Origin: Citrobacter amalonaticus
Lineage (GTDB): Bacteria > Pseudomonadota > Gammaproteobacteria > Enterobacterales > Enterobacteriaceae
DNA length: 64,000 bases
Direction: 5' to 3'
Assembly: GCA_028994555.1 (NCBI GenBank)
Contig: JARDVN010000001.1
Coordinates: forward strand, 4,712,001-4,776,000
A program made the translations under genes and the position numbers. Shown piece by piece: positions 48,497 through 61,567 of the stretch. The notes under the pieces were generated by a model. It made no database searches. It was not told the origin of the DNA and was given only the letters and a program-made list of their open reading frames with translations. The first letter of the stretch is position 1, and every line of letters begins with the position of its first letter.

Positions 48497-51400
48497 TCAC
48501 TCCAGAGATGAGGACGCCTGAGTCCGTAATTTCGCCATTTCAGTCCCCATGCGGCGGGACAACGCAAAAGTATTCGTCGCGTCTACGTCCACCTCATATG
48601 AAAATGCCTCAAGTTCGGGGTTTGCAGCAAATGCAGCATCGGGATCCCAGAATGGATGTAGTACGGCGGCCCACCGCCCGTCACCGGTGCGAATCACGGG
48701 TATATTCCCCATCACTTTTACGTCACTGTCGCTGTATAGCGAAGCGGCCTCTTTAGCTAATCGTAGGGCATTTTCCGGCCAGTCAGACACGCCCGGAGAT
48801 GTAAAATCACCGTTCAGCCCGGCGTTATAGGTTTGATCCAGAAGAAGTTGAATAACATCCAGTCCCAGACGCCAGTCCAGCAACCCGTGATACGGCTGGT
48901 TTCCGTATCGGTGCAGGCAGTGATAACATCCTTGAAAGCATCGTTCGCGATGATCGGATTGCAGGAACTCAGCCAGCGGGTAAGCCGTTTTGTTATTTAA
49001 AATCTTCTTCATGACCTCAAGTATAATGAGAGAACCGGATGCGTCCTTCTGCTGCAGCCGTTCACATAACCCTGAACCATTAACCAGACGATCGGCCATT
49101 TGCAGAACTGGTACCGACTTACCGTTTTTCAGCATTTGAACGCGGGGTTCCAGAATTTCAATTTCTTCAGGATCAATATCCAATAGCTCTTTTGATGCAT
49201 AGTTAACAATGATAAAAGACGCCGAGAGCGCAGCAGCTCTGAATGCCGGAGTTAGAGTGGAATACTGTAGCCGGAGACCCGGCGGGGTTTGGGCAACCAT
49301 CAGCGCAAGTAGATCAGTCACTTTAGGCGCGGCAAGATAAAATGTGTTTCGGGTTTCTCCCCGATCGTTAAAGCGGTTTTTAACTAACAGGTCGGCCTCA
49401 ATAATTTGACTATCTATCCAAACCCGGTTAGCCCAAAGCGGCTGGTAGGTCCCCTGCTTTCTGAAAGGGACCGTTAGGCTCCCCTGTGTTGCGCTGAAAC
49501 CACGCCATGTTTTATCGGTATAAATTCCCCGATTCAGGCGGTGCAGACATGTCTGCGGCTGAAGCTGTATCGCCACATTAACGTCAGGCTCTGGCGTGGC
49601 AGAAAAAGTGTAGGCTTCTGCAATTGATACACGACTGGCCGTGGTCAGGATCTGATCAAAATCCTCTTTGGCCGATTTGGGCTCCAGCGTGGTGATAAAT
49701 CCATAAGGAACATAGCATTGATAGCGCTCTGCCTTATCCATAACGGCACCGCAGATAGTACATTCGGTGGCCAGAGAGTTTGCCGGAGCCCAGATGTTGC
49801 ACACTGGACAGGCGGTCATTGTTCTGAGTTCACCCGGTTCGCAGGCATTTGAATAAAATGATCGTGGATTTTTTCTGCTCTGTTTAAGCAGTCCACTATA
49901 ACCTGCTGTAAAGTAGCGTCGTTTATCCTGAACCAGAATTTTTCCGGGGGCAAATTCCTGTATCGCAATATCCAGATCGCGGTCCATGCTGGCGAATTCG
50001 ATTTCTTTTTCACCTGTGCTGACTGGCCTTGTCAGCAAAAGGCGTGATCGGGTCGGCATGCCATACATTGGGAATTTACCGTGTTCCGCCAACGCTTCTG
50101 CCAGTCCTTTCGCCTCCATCGCGCTGTCGTTCAGTACGGCGTTGATATCCTGAATCAGCTGTTCCGGCGTCAAAGGCTGAATAATTTTCTGGAACAAATA
50201 TGGGTTTTGCTGTGTGCTGGTCCGGGCAAATTCATCGCGCGCCAGGATGGTTGCTTCGATGGCCTGCCGGATTTTTGGCAGCCAGTCCGTTTGGTTTTCT
50301 TTCAGCCAGTGCACCGGGAAAAACTCACCATGGTTATCAGGGACGTGTGCGTAGTCGTCAACCGGCCATGGGTGATCGGCTTTTTCCGTTTGCTGCCTTA
50401 ACCATTTGAATGCCGACACCAGCCAGATTTTTCGTACCAGTCTCTGGCAGATCATTTCCAGCTTTGTGGTCAGAAACGGTGGCGGAGGGAGATCGCCAGT
50501 AATTTTTTCCGGGTGGCGGAAGTAGAACAGATCGTGGCTCTTGCTGCGACACGCGGTTAAGACGAATGAAAACGCCTGTCCACGTCGTCCGGCACGTCCG
50601 ACACGCTGTTGATAATTAAAGCGCTGTGGTGGCATGTTGGCCTGAAAGACCGCGCGTAAATCACCAATATCCACGCCCACTTCCATGGTGGTGGTTACGG
50701 AAAGCACATCGACCACGCGAGCTGCCCGGTCAAGGTCTCTATCGGGCGCAAAATCTTTCATTCCTTCCGGTAAAATATCATCGTCGTCGGCAATCAGAAT
50801 ACCTTTAAACCGGCGTAGCCTTGCCGCCGGATTTTCGGTCATTCCAGTCAGTTCCTCTGAGCGCATCCTGTGAATACCAGAAGAATGTGAGAGACGTTTG
50901 CCGAGATAGTGTTGCATCTGGAGCGTTTTTGCCTCACTGCACGGCGTTTCTGGTAAAGGAGAGTAGCAACGAGTACAGATTCCCGCGCCGGTATGCATGT
51001 GTATACGCCCACAGCGGGAGCAGCGCCAGACGCGATCTGTAGGTTCCGCCAGGCGAAAATGCATTTTACCAATATCAATAATACCGCCCTGATGACCCGC
51101 CAGCTCTAGTCGCCGGAGAAAACTATCAATTAAAGATAAAGGCTCGCCTCCTGAACACTGGCATATCTCCTGTGTAAAACGGTACAGGCGGTTTCTACGA
51201 TTGACATCGCGCGCTGAACTCCATGGAGTTTCTGGCTTTGTATATTGTGAAGGGGTAACCCGGTATGCGTCCGCCAACACACGAAACATTGCGTCATAAA
51301 TCGCGAGATGTTCCCGTGAGTCGTTTCCGGTAATGGGAAGGCAGGGATAACCCCAACCGGACTCTTCCAGCGCGAAGTAGGTTTTACTGAATACGCTTTC

Positions 51401-54400
51401 CCCCCACCAGCCGTTTCAGATCGCGTGAAATCTCCTGTCGTGCCACAAGCAGGTTGTCTTCATAGGATGGAAGCGCCTTCCAGCACCACTCCCCCCTGCG
51501 TGTTCTTTTCAAAGAGTTGTTGCCATGCAAAGGTCAGCGTGCCTTCTTCATGTTTTTCTGGATCGGGAACAGACGCGATGCCAGTACGATCGGAAGGGTG
51601 AATACCTGCATCTACCTGCGCCCTTAACAGCGGGCCAAGCGGTTGACCTGCATCCGGTGATTCAGGTTCGAGGATTTCACGCAGAGGTATGCTGTCAGAT
51701 TCAGGCTTTGATAATAACCCTCTGATTTTCTTTCGTTCATCAGCAAGTTGATCCAATTCATCCTCTTCCTCATCCGACCTTACGCTGAGGTTAACTAGTG
51801 TTTTGTTCCGGTTCTCTATCTCTGCCTGGCGTATTTTTAGTTGGTTATGGGACGGTTTATCAGCCGCAATAGTCTGTAGCGAATGGACAACAATTTCTCG
51901 TCTGACGTCGTCATGGTGACCCGATTCCAGATCGAGCGCCGCCCTTGCGGCATCTTGACGACTGTCTGAAAACGTTACCAGTTGCTCACGGTTACCCGAT
52001 CGCTGTAGTTCCGCCATTAGCGAGCTGGCCAGTAGTTGTGTCGTTTTCGAAAAACCGACGCGAAAGCTACGGATTGGGGAGAGCTTACCTTTGCCGTATT
52101 TATAGGACGTACCACACGCCGGACACTGAAAAGGTAGCGCCGTTCCAGGTGACTGGCTGGATGACTGGCCTCTTTCCGAGGAGGCAAATTCACCGGGTTT
52201 GACGTAATAGAACCAGCCCGCTATATGGTTTTCCGGTAGCGGTTTTAAGAGCGATACTGGGTGTTGAATAGTGGCGGTAAATGGATCGTAGCTGGCTTTT
52301 ACCCAAGTACCAAAAGTATTGTCATTATCGCTGTTTAGCTCCTCATTTCCTTTCGGCCAGAAACGTTCGACAACGGGCATAAATAGCGCGTATTCTTCAG
52401 CAGATCGGCGTTCTACCATGACTGATTTTGCGTGTTCGGGCAGTTGTTCCGTATCAGGGTCGTTGGGTAAAAGTTCAATTCGACTTTCTGAACCGGAAAA
52501 GACCGAAGGTTTACCCCCCCCCAAAAGAGATTACCGCAACATTCACAATAGAGTAATTCGACACGCCGCGATTTTTTATCTTTGCCGTAACGTAAGCCGG
52601 ACTCCACGGTAAGATCGCCAAAATATCTTTGATTAATTTCTTGCGCAGATGCAGCGCTAGGGACGGGCAATGGCGCGACATATAACCCCTCAAGAGCGCG
52701 CAAAAAAGCATGAGCGCGGAAACGTGGCGCACCGATATCATCAGGAAAGGCATGTGAAAACCATTGCGGCCAATCTCCCTCAGTCGAACGTAACCAGATT
52801 AATGCCTGGAGCGCTTTGTCACTATGGGGTTGGGCGTTAAAAAAGGCGTGAACTAAGCATTTTGATTGACGTAGCTCTCGGAGAGAGATCGTCCGTATAG
52901 CAGCCACTTTCAAGCAGGTTGCCCGCCTGTAAAACGACACGTTGCGCTAGTTGTTCTGTAGAGGCTTCACTGGCTGTCATTTCCATGCTGCGGGCGACAT
53001 TCTGCCAGTGTTGTAATGAGGTAAGTGGTGCTTGCTGTAACTGAAGCACTGCGTGATAAAACGCCTCCCGATCCCCCTGGAAAAGAGACATATTGCCCGG
53101 GGGGAAGGGGGGTCACCTTTAATAATACATTCTCTCCAGTCGTTGGAAGAGGCACCTGCGGGTAATCCCCGCTGACCGAACATCCCCCATAAATATTCGA
53201 CGCTTTGATCACCTTCAGCACCTTCAACGGGTAAAGAGGCGCTGGAGGCCAGAATGCGCAGTTTGTGTCGGTGTTTTTCCTGATCCAGCCCCAGCCGGTT
53301 GATCAAATGTTTAAGCAAGTAGCTGACTTCAGTACCAGCGGTTCCTCGCTGTAGATGAAGTTCGTCAAGAATAAGATAAAAATAGGCATCAGGATCGCGC
53401 TCAATCCACTGTCGGGTTTGCTCAAAAATAGGATCGTCCACCTCGCGAACCAGCATCGTTGAGAGCATGCTGGTGTTGGTGATCAGAATATCGGGCGGTG
53501 TCTTTTGCATTTCCCAGCGGCTGAGAACCTCTCCGCCAGCGGTTCGGGGGGAAATTAAACGATAATTCGTTATCCTTGTCCTGCTGCGCTTGTCGTACCG
53601 CCTCCTGATGGGTCTCTTCCGTTAATTGCATATATTCACGCAGCTCAGTGATTTTTTTAGCCACGCGCTTTTTCTCATTTTTTTCTTCACTGAGTCGGGG
53701 ATGTTTAAGCCAGCCAGTTACTTTAGTTGCGCTGGTATAACGGCCAAAGAAGATCCGGTTGCCGCCGAAATGCGTATCCATGACATCATGAGCTTCGCTG
53801 GAATCCAGCGCCCGTCGCATACGTACCAGTTGATCTTCTACCAAGGCATTCATCGGGTAGAGGATCAGCGCGCGTACCGCTTTCGGACGAGCAGCGGCTT
53901 CATGCTCGCGCATGAAGCTGGGCTGTTTATCCGCAACCTTATGCCACCACGGTTGCCAGCACTTCAACGCCGGGCTTTGCGGCCAGCCGGTAGCTTCTTT
54001 TGCGATCTGTGCCAGAACAGGCAGTAAAAATGATTCGGTTTTACCGGAACCAGTCCCGGAGGTGACAATGCCCGGTTTCCCTGGCTGTACACCTCTTTTC
54101 AGCATGTCCAGTTGATGGGTATAAAGATTAAAACGTCCCTTAGTTGAATCCGTTTTATTGTGGGGCAGAAGTCCACCTAAACAGAGGTCGATGAATGCCG
54201 CCCTTTGTTGCGCATTAAACCCTGGCAACCATGTCTGACCATAAGCATCATTTCGTAATTCGCTGATAGTTAAGCCATAATGCTGATATCGGGGCATCGG
54301 TTCAAGAAATAGATCGGCACATAATGTCCCTTGCTGTTCCAGTAACGCTCGCCGTTCAGACTGTATGTCTGATGAATCAATACGGAAGGCTGTTTCAAGG

Positions 54401-54453
54401 TACGAAATATAAAAATCTCTTATTGATTCAAATGTTTCCAGTGGATTATTCAT
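48497..54453 (-). CDS. druE: DruE: giant DEAD/DEAH-type helicase with DUF1998, several frameshifts
   Basis: Core helicase of Druantia, about 1,980 residues after repair. N-terminal helicase domain: YTHQLDMLKRGV (Q motif), TSGTGSGKTE (Walker A, about residues 131-140), ALILYPMNALVEDQLVRMRR, ILDELHLQRG (DExH). The C-terminal helicase half has MEVGVDIGDLRAVFQANMPP and FNYQQRVGRAGRRGQAF. A zinc-like CSRCGRIHMHTGAGICTRC group lies between, and the DUF1998 cysteine motif CFQGCYHCLHRYGNQP is near the end. Breaks: 53546-53551 (G), 53098-53112 (G runs), about 52880, 52514-52522 (nine C), 51486-51491 (C), 51399-51404 (C). Starts 14 bases after druG behind AAAGGA. Confidence 0.87.
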
Positions 54454-54467
54454 TATTATTCCTTTGC

Positions 54468-57253
54468 TTATAACTGGAAAAGGTGCTCAAGTACGCTTGC
54501 CGATTCACCGCTAGTCATTTCCTGAACATATGGCCCTAATTCCGGTGCAAGAATGTCAATCGTGGTCGCAATATCTTGTGTTGTACTACGACCGAGACCG
54601 TAAGCCAGACGGGCAACGGCTTGCGCTTGTTCATCAGGAAGTAAAGAGAGTAGCGCTGCTTTTAGTGCTTCCCATGGCGCACAAGCCGGGTGCTCTGGCT
54701 GGTGGTTGTCCACATAGATTGTCTGCCATAGTTCTGGGGCAATACGAGAAGGCGTGATGTCAGTATTTTGCTCAAATGGCCGTTCATCCGACCATATATT
54801 CTCTGCCAGAAACAGAGGTAACTGGTAAGCAAGAGGAGCCTGTAATGGAAACGTGCTTTTCCCGGTGGTGAATGTGAGTAAAAAAAGTATTGGGTGCCGG
54901 ATGGGCAAATGTCGCAAAGCCTGTCGCCGATCCGTCCAACTGCATGCGGCAGGATGGGGAGTTCTGAATAAACACTCGTGGAGTTCGGGGAGAAGCGTTT
55001 CTGGCGGAGTACGGTTAAAACCACGCAATTCAATAATGCTCGCCAGCCCTGCCTCTTGTTGTTGGGTCAAAAAATCGCCCAGTGTCATGGTATGAGTATC
55101 GCCGGATAAGCGGATCAGCGTGGGGGGAGTTCATTAAATCGCTGAAGCTAAAATGATCGCTATGTACCGATACTTCCCCCCCAAACATTACCGGCTAAAA
55201 GGTTCGCTAATGAAGCGATAGTCTGTTTTGTCTGTTTTCCCATCAATCCGATCGCGGGTGTGATACTCGCAGTGGCAATCAGGCTGGATAATAAAGATTC
55301 ACTTAGTCCCGTTGCCTGTGCCTGTTTTTCGATAGCCAATGATAGTTGATGCTTGCGAGTCAGGATGCTCACCTCTGCTAATGGGAAATTAGAATTTACT
55401 GATTCGGCTACAGGTTCTGGTGTTATCCGTTGTTGGACAGGTTGTTCCTGCGCTGTTTCATTTTTGATAATCGCCCGCAGTAGCGCTGTCTGGGCTAGCG
55501 TTTCCACTCCCGCTTGAGATGCGGCTTCGAAGGTCTTTTTAATCCGTTGTTCCAGCTCATTTTCTTGCTGACGTAGTGCTTTATTAATTCGATCGGTCTC
55601 TTTTTTCAGTTTTTTCTTCTGATCGGCTATTTCATTTTCAAGCTGGATTTTCTTTTCAGATAATACCATTATTGATTGTTTAATCTGATACTGTTCGTCT
55701 TCGTAACGAGTCAGTATTTCCTGTTTCTCAATATTAATTTGCGCCTCAACCTCAGGTAAAGCCAGTAACTGTTGAGTCGTATCATTAAGAAAGGATCTTG
55801 TATCTGCTATCTGCTCCAGATGAGATACTGCACGAAGATAGGATGCCTCATTATCAGATTCATGTTCAGCAATAAAATGGGTTAAGTTTTGTAGCTGCCC
55901 TTTACTGAATTGAGGGAAGTCTTTTGCTGAATCAGTTCGTTTAAGCAGGCGTTTGATCCACGTAGTAGCTTCAGCACAATCATACTTTTCACTCACCTGA
56001 GGGAGTTCAGTGATCACCGTGAGGGCATGAGAACCAAGTAATGTCTGAGGAACCTGACGATAACTCTCCAGCGGCATATCAAAGTCATATTTTTTAGGAT
56101 CAGACAAGTCACCCGGTAATCTCAGGGATACTCCATCACTTAGCTGAAAAATGACCGACGTATCGTTTTGCGGTTGGTAGCTGGTGAGTAACCACTCTCT
56201 AACAGTATCAGGTTCATCAGAGGCATGAGGCAGCGCGACGACAGGATAAACGCGCGACAGGTAGTCAGTAATGACATACTGCGCGGGTTTATCAGACGGC
56301 TGATATCGGGCTTTCCATATTGCAATTTCACCCCGAGTAAATTTTTTGCTGAAATGATTCTCAAAACCAATGGCTTCACCACCATGAGGGAAAAGATCTT
56401 TTACCAGTTCCTCCGGGAGGTCTCGTAGGTTGCCATTAATTAATAGACTAATCGGCGTTACAAAAAAAAGCGCCGGACGCGGTTAACGCTAACACTTTTC
56501 CAATGAACATAACTTCGTCCATCGAACTGTCGATTTCTTTGGAAACAACGGGAGGAGCCTGTATTACACTGGTACCATCCATTTTTTTAAGGTCGTGACT
56601 GGCTTCAAACTGATCGATAAGTTCACCCAATTTTCGCGCCAGCGGTAAAGAATGTTCTGATAGCTTTGTCCGCCATCGATTATCGGCTATACGCGTTCCC
56701 CTAAGTGCGTCAACCAATCCCCCCAACAAACAGTGGAATAGTGCGCTCTGGCATAGAAATTTCTTTACCCTGACTAATTAAGGCACATTGTTCAATGTCT
56801 TCGTCAGTGAAATTAATTGTCAAGGAGTCAGAAACACCATGTTGGGGTAAATCAATTTCTTCACCATTCAGGAATTTCGTTATAATTTCAGGGCAGTCAG
56901 AAGAAATATAGAATCCCAGAATGGTGCGCCATAACGGTTTACAGAGTTCAATATCTTCTGCATTACTTTCTGCTTCTAACAGATCTCTAAGAACAATTTG
57001 TGGGTCATTTTGTTCAGAAAACGTTAAATTTTCACGAAGCCAATCAGACACAACAGGTTTGGCCTTAGGTGGTAACGTACGGAGAAAATGTAACCTTTTC
57101 TCCGGTCCTTTCGGTAAATTATCCGCTTTAGCGCCATTTCTGGTGAGTCTTTGCTTGCACTCTTGCAAGCATCTGATCAATTCATGAGATTCTGTACCGA
57201 AGTAGTACATTTGGCCCAGCCGGTCGCTGATAATATTTTTCTTTTTTAGCCAT
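54468..57253 (-). CDS. druG: DruG-like protein with central coiled coil, several frameshifts
   Basis: Reconstructed as one gene of about 925 residues. Start ATG at 57253 (MAKKKNIISDRLGQMYYFGT) behind AAGGAG, one A too many in the following run. Breaks at 56715-56720 (C), 56462-56469 (A), 55165-55171 (C) and 55124-55129 (G on this strand reads C); each is repaired by one base, for example ..SFSDLMNSPTLIRLSGDTHT. A long coiled coil covers QINIEKQEILTRYEDEQYQI to RQQENELEQRIKKTFEAA. No enzymatic motif is visible. Naming rests on gene order druM-druF-druG-druE known for type II Druantia. Confidence 0.7.
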
Positions 57254-57288
57254 CTTAAACGTTCTCCTTACCACCTGATTCTGTAAAA

Positions 57289-60062
57289 TTACTGTAAGGT
57301 TTTGCGCAACTTGCGTGTTGTCAGCGCTCTGTTCCGTCGTGCCAACGCTCGTTGACAGGAGGGGAAGGTCATTACATTGTCCCAGAGTGGAACTTTCCCC
57401 CCTGCAAATAAGTAACCACCGTTATCTGTTATCGACAAGCATCCATGGGCAACATGGATCCACCACTGTAAAACGGAGGGCGGTAACGCAATAATTTTCG
57501 TTGACCAGCACCAGCCACTATCGCCTTTTTTGCACACCAACCGTTTCTCCTGAACATATCATCTGAGCCATTAAGGCCCAGGAGAAGCTATCGGTTTGCC
57601 AGTATCCAGCATTCTGCCTAATAAAATAACGATAACGCTGTTTTTCCTGACACCGTATCAATAGATTATTTGCCGTTTGAGTAATCCGCTGTTCTTCTGA
57701 CCATTGGTATTTTTCAGCTTGCCATAGCGACACATTGAGATCCGGGGGTAAAGCCGGGGTAAACTGCATTTGAGACATCGGTAGCAATACTCCGCTCAAA
57801 GCATTTACGGGGAAATCGTCGTGATTAACCAAACGTAACCCAAACTGTTCAATGAAAGCATGGACACGCTCTCTGGCTGACAGATGCAATTCAATACAAC
57901 CCATTGAACAGCCGTTATCCTCAACTAACCGACGCCCTATTCGCTCACCGTTATTAAGTGCTTCTTGTAGAAGATTACGTTCACTTCTTGTAAACATCCC
58001 CAGAATTCGGGCAACAATTCCCTGCTCAGTGACATCAACGGAAATGGTTCTTTCAGCCAATGAGACTAACGAATATGGCGCATGACGTCGTTGTACTACA
58101 CAAAGCCACCCAGCGGCAAAGAGCATGCGACGCAATTGCCATTCGGGTATCCTCGTTACCTGTGATACCGGTTCAATATGTTTTTTTAATTCACCAAAAG
58201 GCAATGTGCTACGGCGTTGAAAACGCAAGGCCAGCGCTTCAGCGATCCAGTCAAATGCTGCGGGTATATTATGTAATTCAGTATATTGACATGTTACAGG
58301 AAAGCCATTTTCATACTGCCATAACATCTGAGCACCACTCAATGGCGTTATTTCTTCGCGTTTCAGTGGGGGGATCACTGCCGTATCCCCTAACGCCATT
58401 AATACTCCCGATGGTCCATCAGTCAGCCAATCATGTGGCTCTGAAATTTTACAATAAGTGGCGTAAGGCGCATGATCTAACACGTGCACATCAAAATTTA
58501 CTGGGATATCTGAATGCGCTAACGTAAGTTCGTAGCGACAAAATGCCTGACCAGATATTTCCATCAACTCCTCTGGTGGAATGAATAATCCTTCAGCTCC
58601 CTGAGATAGCGAACCATGAGTTAATTCTTCTCCGTCTTTATTGCTGATGACATAGCATCCTCTTAGTACTTCAGGCATATGAATTATCGGTGTACTGGCA
58701 GGGTTAAGCAGTATAGCCTGTCCAAATCGCGCTGCACCTGACATACGAGGTCGAGCCGGCTGCCATCCCTGTATTAGAAAACGACGGGCTTCTTCTGGTA
58801 ACAAACGGGCAATCTTATCCAGCGTTTGCCTGCCAACTTTATCGGAAGAAACTATCGACCATTTGGTAGATTTAATATCCCGACGTTGTACTCTTTCGCC
58901 AACCTTCTTCAAGACAGTGAAAACACTGTCTGCATATGTATGATGAAGTATTAAATAGGTTGGAGAATCTTCATAACATTCTCCTTCTGAACTAATATGA
59001 CAAAAATCATCACGAAAAAGCGGTAAACACCCAGACCGTAGTGCGACTCCCACTCGTGATTTATAGAAATAACCCTTCCGTTTTTTTAATAATAAATCCA
59101 AGGAATTTAATGTGGTGCCTATGTCTCGTTCGTAATATATATTATTATAGTTCTCTATTTCATTAGGCAAGGAGTCATAATGCTGGATTTCTGAGGCTGT
59201 AGCAGCAGCGTCATCCATAAGAAGATAAATCTCCGGATTACCTGAATCATTAAACTCCATGTGAATACAATACTTACCATTCTCTTTGAGTTGTTCTCTC
59301 TCCGTATGTACAGTGATATCACGAACAGCGCCCCAAAAAGGAGAGTCATAAGCCTGCTGCATGGCAGCCTTTGAAAGTAATGTTCTGAACTCAATAAACT
59401 CTTGGTTAAAAACCTCGCTAAAATAAGATATATATTGATGTACTACCTTATTAACTGATTCAAAAGTTGAATAGTTATCTAGTTTATTATCGATGAGAAT
59501 ATTCCGTAAAAAAGACCTCATCTTTGTAGCAGGGAAAAGCAATTCTCTTGGAATACCCAATCAATCTTTCATGCTTTGATGGCCTTGGCAAGATTAAACG
59601 GGTACAGTTTTGTCTTTTACTACTCCATCTTTCTAACCTTTCCCATAAGTTGGGTAATTCAGTAAAAACAAATTTTTTATTTTTATCAAAGCCAAGCAGC
59701 ACAGAAAATCGAACCCGAAAATCCCCTTCGTCATGTGTTTCATCATCAGCACTGGCAGCAAGTAATGTTAAATATAAAACGGCAAAATAAGTAGGGTATC
59801 CTTTTATTTGCGCTAAAATGTCTAATCGCGACTCATCTCTGAGAGCATCCTGGATTTTAGACGCTTTTTTTCCAAACGAAATCAGGAAACTTCGCTTAGC
59901 ATCCTCTTTGCTACGTGGACCTGCAAGTTGCTCAAAAATGCGGCCCGTAGTATCAATTCGGCTTAAAGTCGAGCCCGTATGCGAAGACTCAAGAAAGACG
60001 ATCTTTACTAGTTCAGCATTCCATTCTTCTAAAGTAACCGGGAAAGAATCATCCATACTCAC
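57289..60062 (-). CDS. druF: DruF-like protein, frameshifted
   Basis: About 925 residues after joining three frames. Start GTG at 60062 or ATG at 60056 (MDDSFPVTLEEWNAELVKIV), three bases after the methyltransferase stop. Break at six T/A near 59511-59516 joins ..FPCYKDEVFF to LRNILIDNKLDNYSTFESVN; a second at six T (57525-57530) adds ..SGWCWSTKIIALPPSVLQWW to the stop at 57289. No known domain recognised; the central part is beta-rich, and a winged-helix-like stretch (PEWQLRRMLFAAGWLCVVQ) lies in the C-terminal half. Assignment by gene order. Confidence 0.7.
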
Positions 60063-60065
60063 CGC

Positions 60066-61152
60066 CTAATTACCGTTCGCTGTCATCATTTTCAAACCAG
60101 TACCAGAAAATAAATGCCGAAAAAGTACCTCAGCCAGCAGTGGAGGAACAGCATTACCAATTTGGGTAAATTTTGACTCGACGTCTCCTACAGGCTCAAA
60201 ACCCTGTGGAAAAGTTTGTATTCGTGCACATTCCCGCCATGATAACCGCCTTGCCTGTTCCAGTTTGGGACGAGAAGTATCAACAATTAGATGCTCATAT
60301 TCATCAGAAAAGTCCCAGCGCTGCTTCCAGCCATCCTCCAGGTTTGACCATGTTAACTTCATCACCGGGCTGGCAGGATGTAATGTCACATGACGCCAGT
60401 TAGCTACGACGGTGTAAGCAGGGCTGTCCCATAGAGCTTTACGATTTCGGGACATGAAATACCATGAGAAATGCCCTTCAGGATCATGTGGTCGTTCGTA
60501 AAACTCACCTTCAGGCCATAGTGGTAAATCCCTAATAGCCTCACCATGTGAAACATAGGGTTTTAAATGAGGATTCTTTTTTTGTCGCTTTGCCATGTGT
60601 TTCAGCAGGAAATTCAAAGTATTGCCCCAGATCGTTTCTGACACCAATGATAAACAAACGCTTGCGTGACTGAGGTACGCCATAAGCCCTTGCGTTTACC
60701 ATATGATAGCTGACCTGGTATCCGGCAGCTTTGTATGCTGTGAGCTGTTGTTCCAGAAAACTACCGGCTCCCAAATGTTTCAAGCCAGAAACATTCTCAG
60801 CAACAAAATACTTAGGCCGAACGGTCTCTAATACCCGTAGAAAGTGTTTATAAAGGTTTGTTCTGTCGTCATTGTTTGGTTTTCTGTTACCTGCCATTGA
60901 AAATGACTGACAGGGATAGCCACCAACAACAATATCAACATCTGGAAAAGACTGAATTTGAGAGATATCGCTATGCCTGATATCAGTATCTGGGAAATAG
61001 TTCCCTAATGTTTTGCAGGCATTCTCTATGACATCGTTGGCAAAGACGATGTCTCCACCAGCTGAGGTAATTCCAAAATCCATACCACCACAACCGGAGA
61101 ATAGTGAAAGTACCCGGATATTATCGTTCTCTCTCTCGAAAACACTGTTCAT
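60066..61152 (-). CDS. druM: DNA (cytosine-5) methyltransferase (DruM), frameshifted
   Basis: C5-cytosine methyltransferase, about 362 residues. Motif [20 protein letters not shown], catalytic [25 protein letters not shown] (ENV), [15 protein letters not shown] (QxRxR), and the C-terminal [10 protein letters not shown] with [15 protein letters not shown]. The frame breaks at seven T (60577-60583); one less gives ..[20 protein letters not shown]. It heads the operon, with druF three bases on. In type II Druantia such a methyltransferase presumably marks self DNA. It is in the group of Dcm-like enzymes; target unknown. Confidence 0.9.

Positions 61153-61567
<415 letters not shown>

Noticed and set aside
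52514..52522. C9 run in druE as a phase-variation switch
   Set aside because: Long homopolymers can be contingency loci, but the same gene breaks at five other shorter runs and unrelated genes break likewise, so error explains it better.
48497..61152. DISARM system
   Set aside because: DISARM also has a DUF1998 protein and a cytosine methyltransferase, but its phospholipase D-type drmC and separate drmA/drmB are absent; helicase and DUF1998 lie in a single giant protein, as in DruE.
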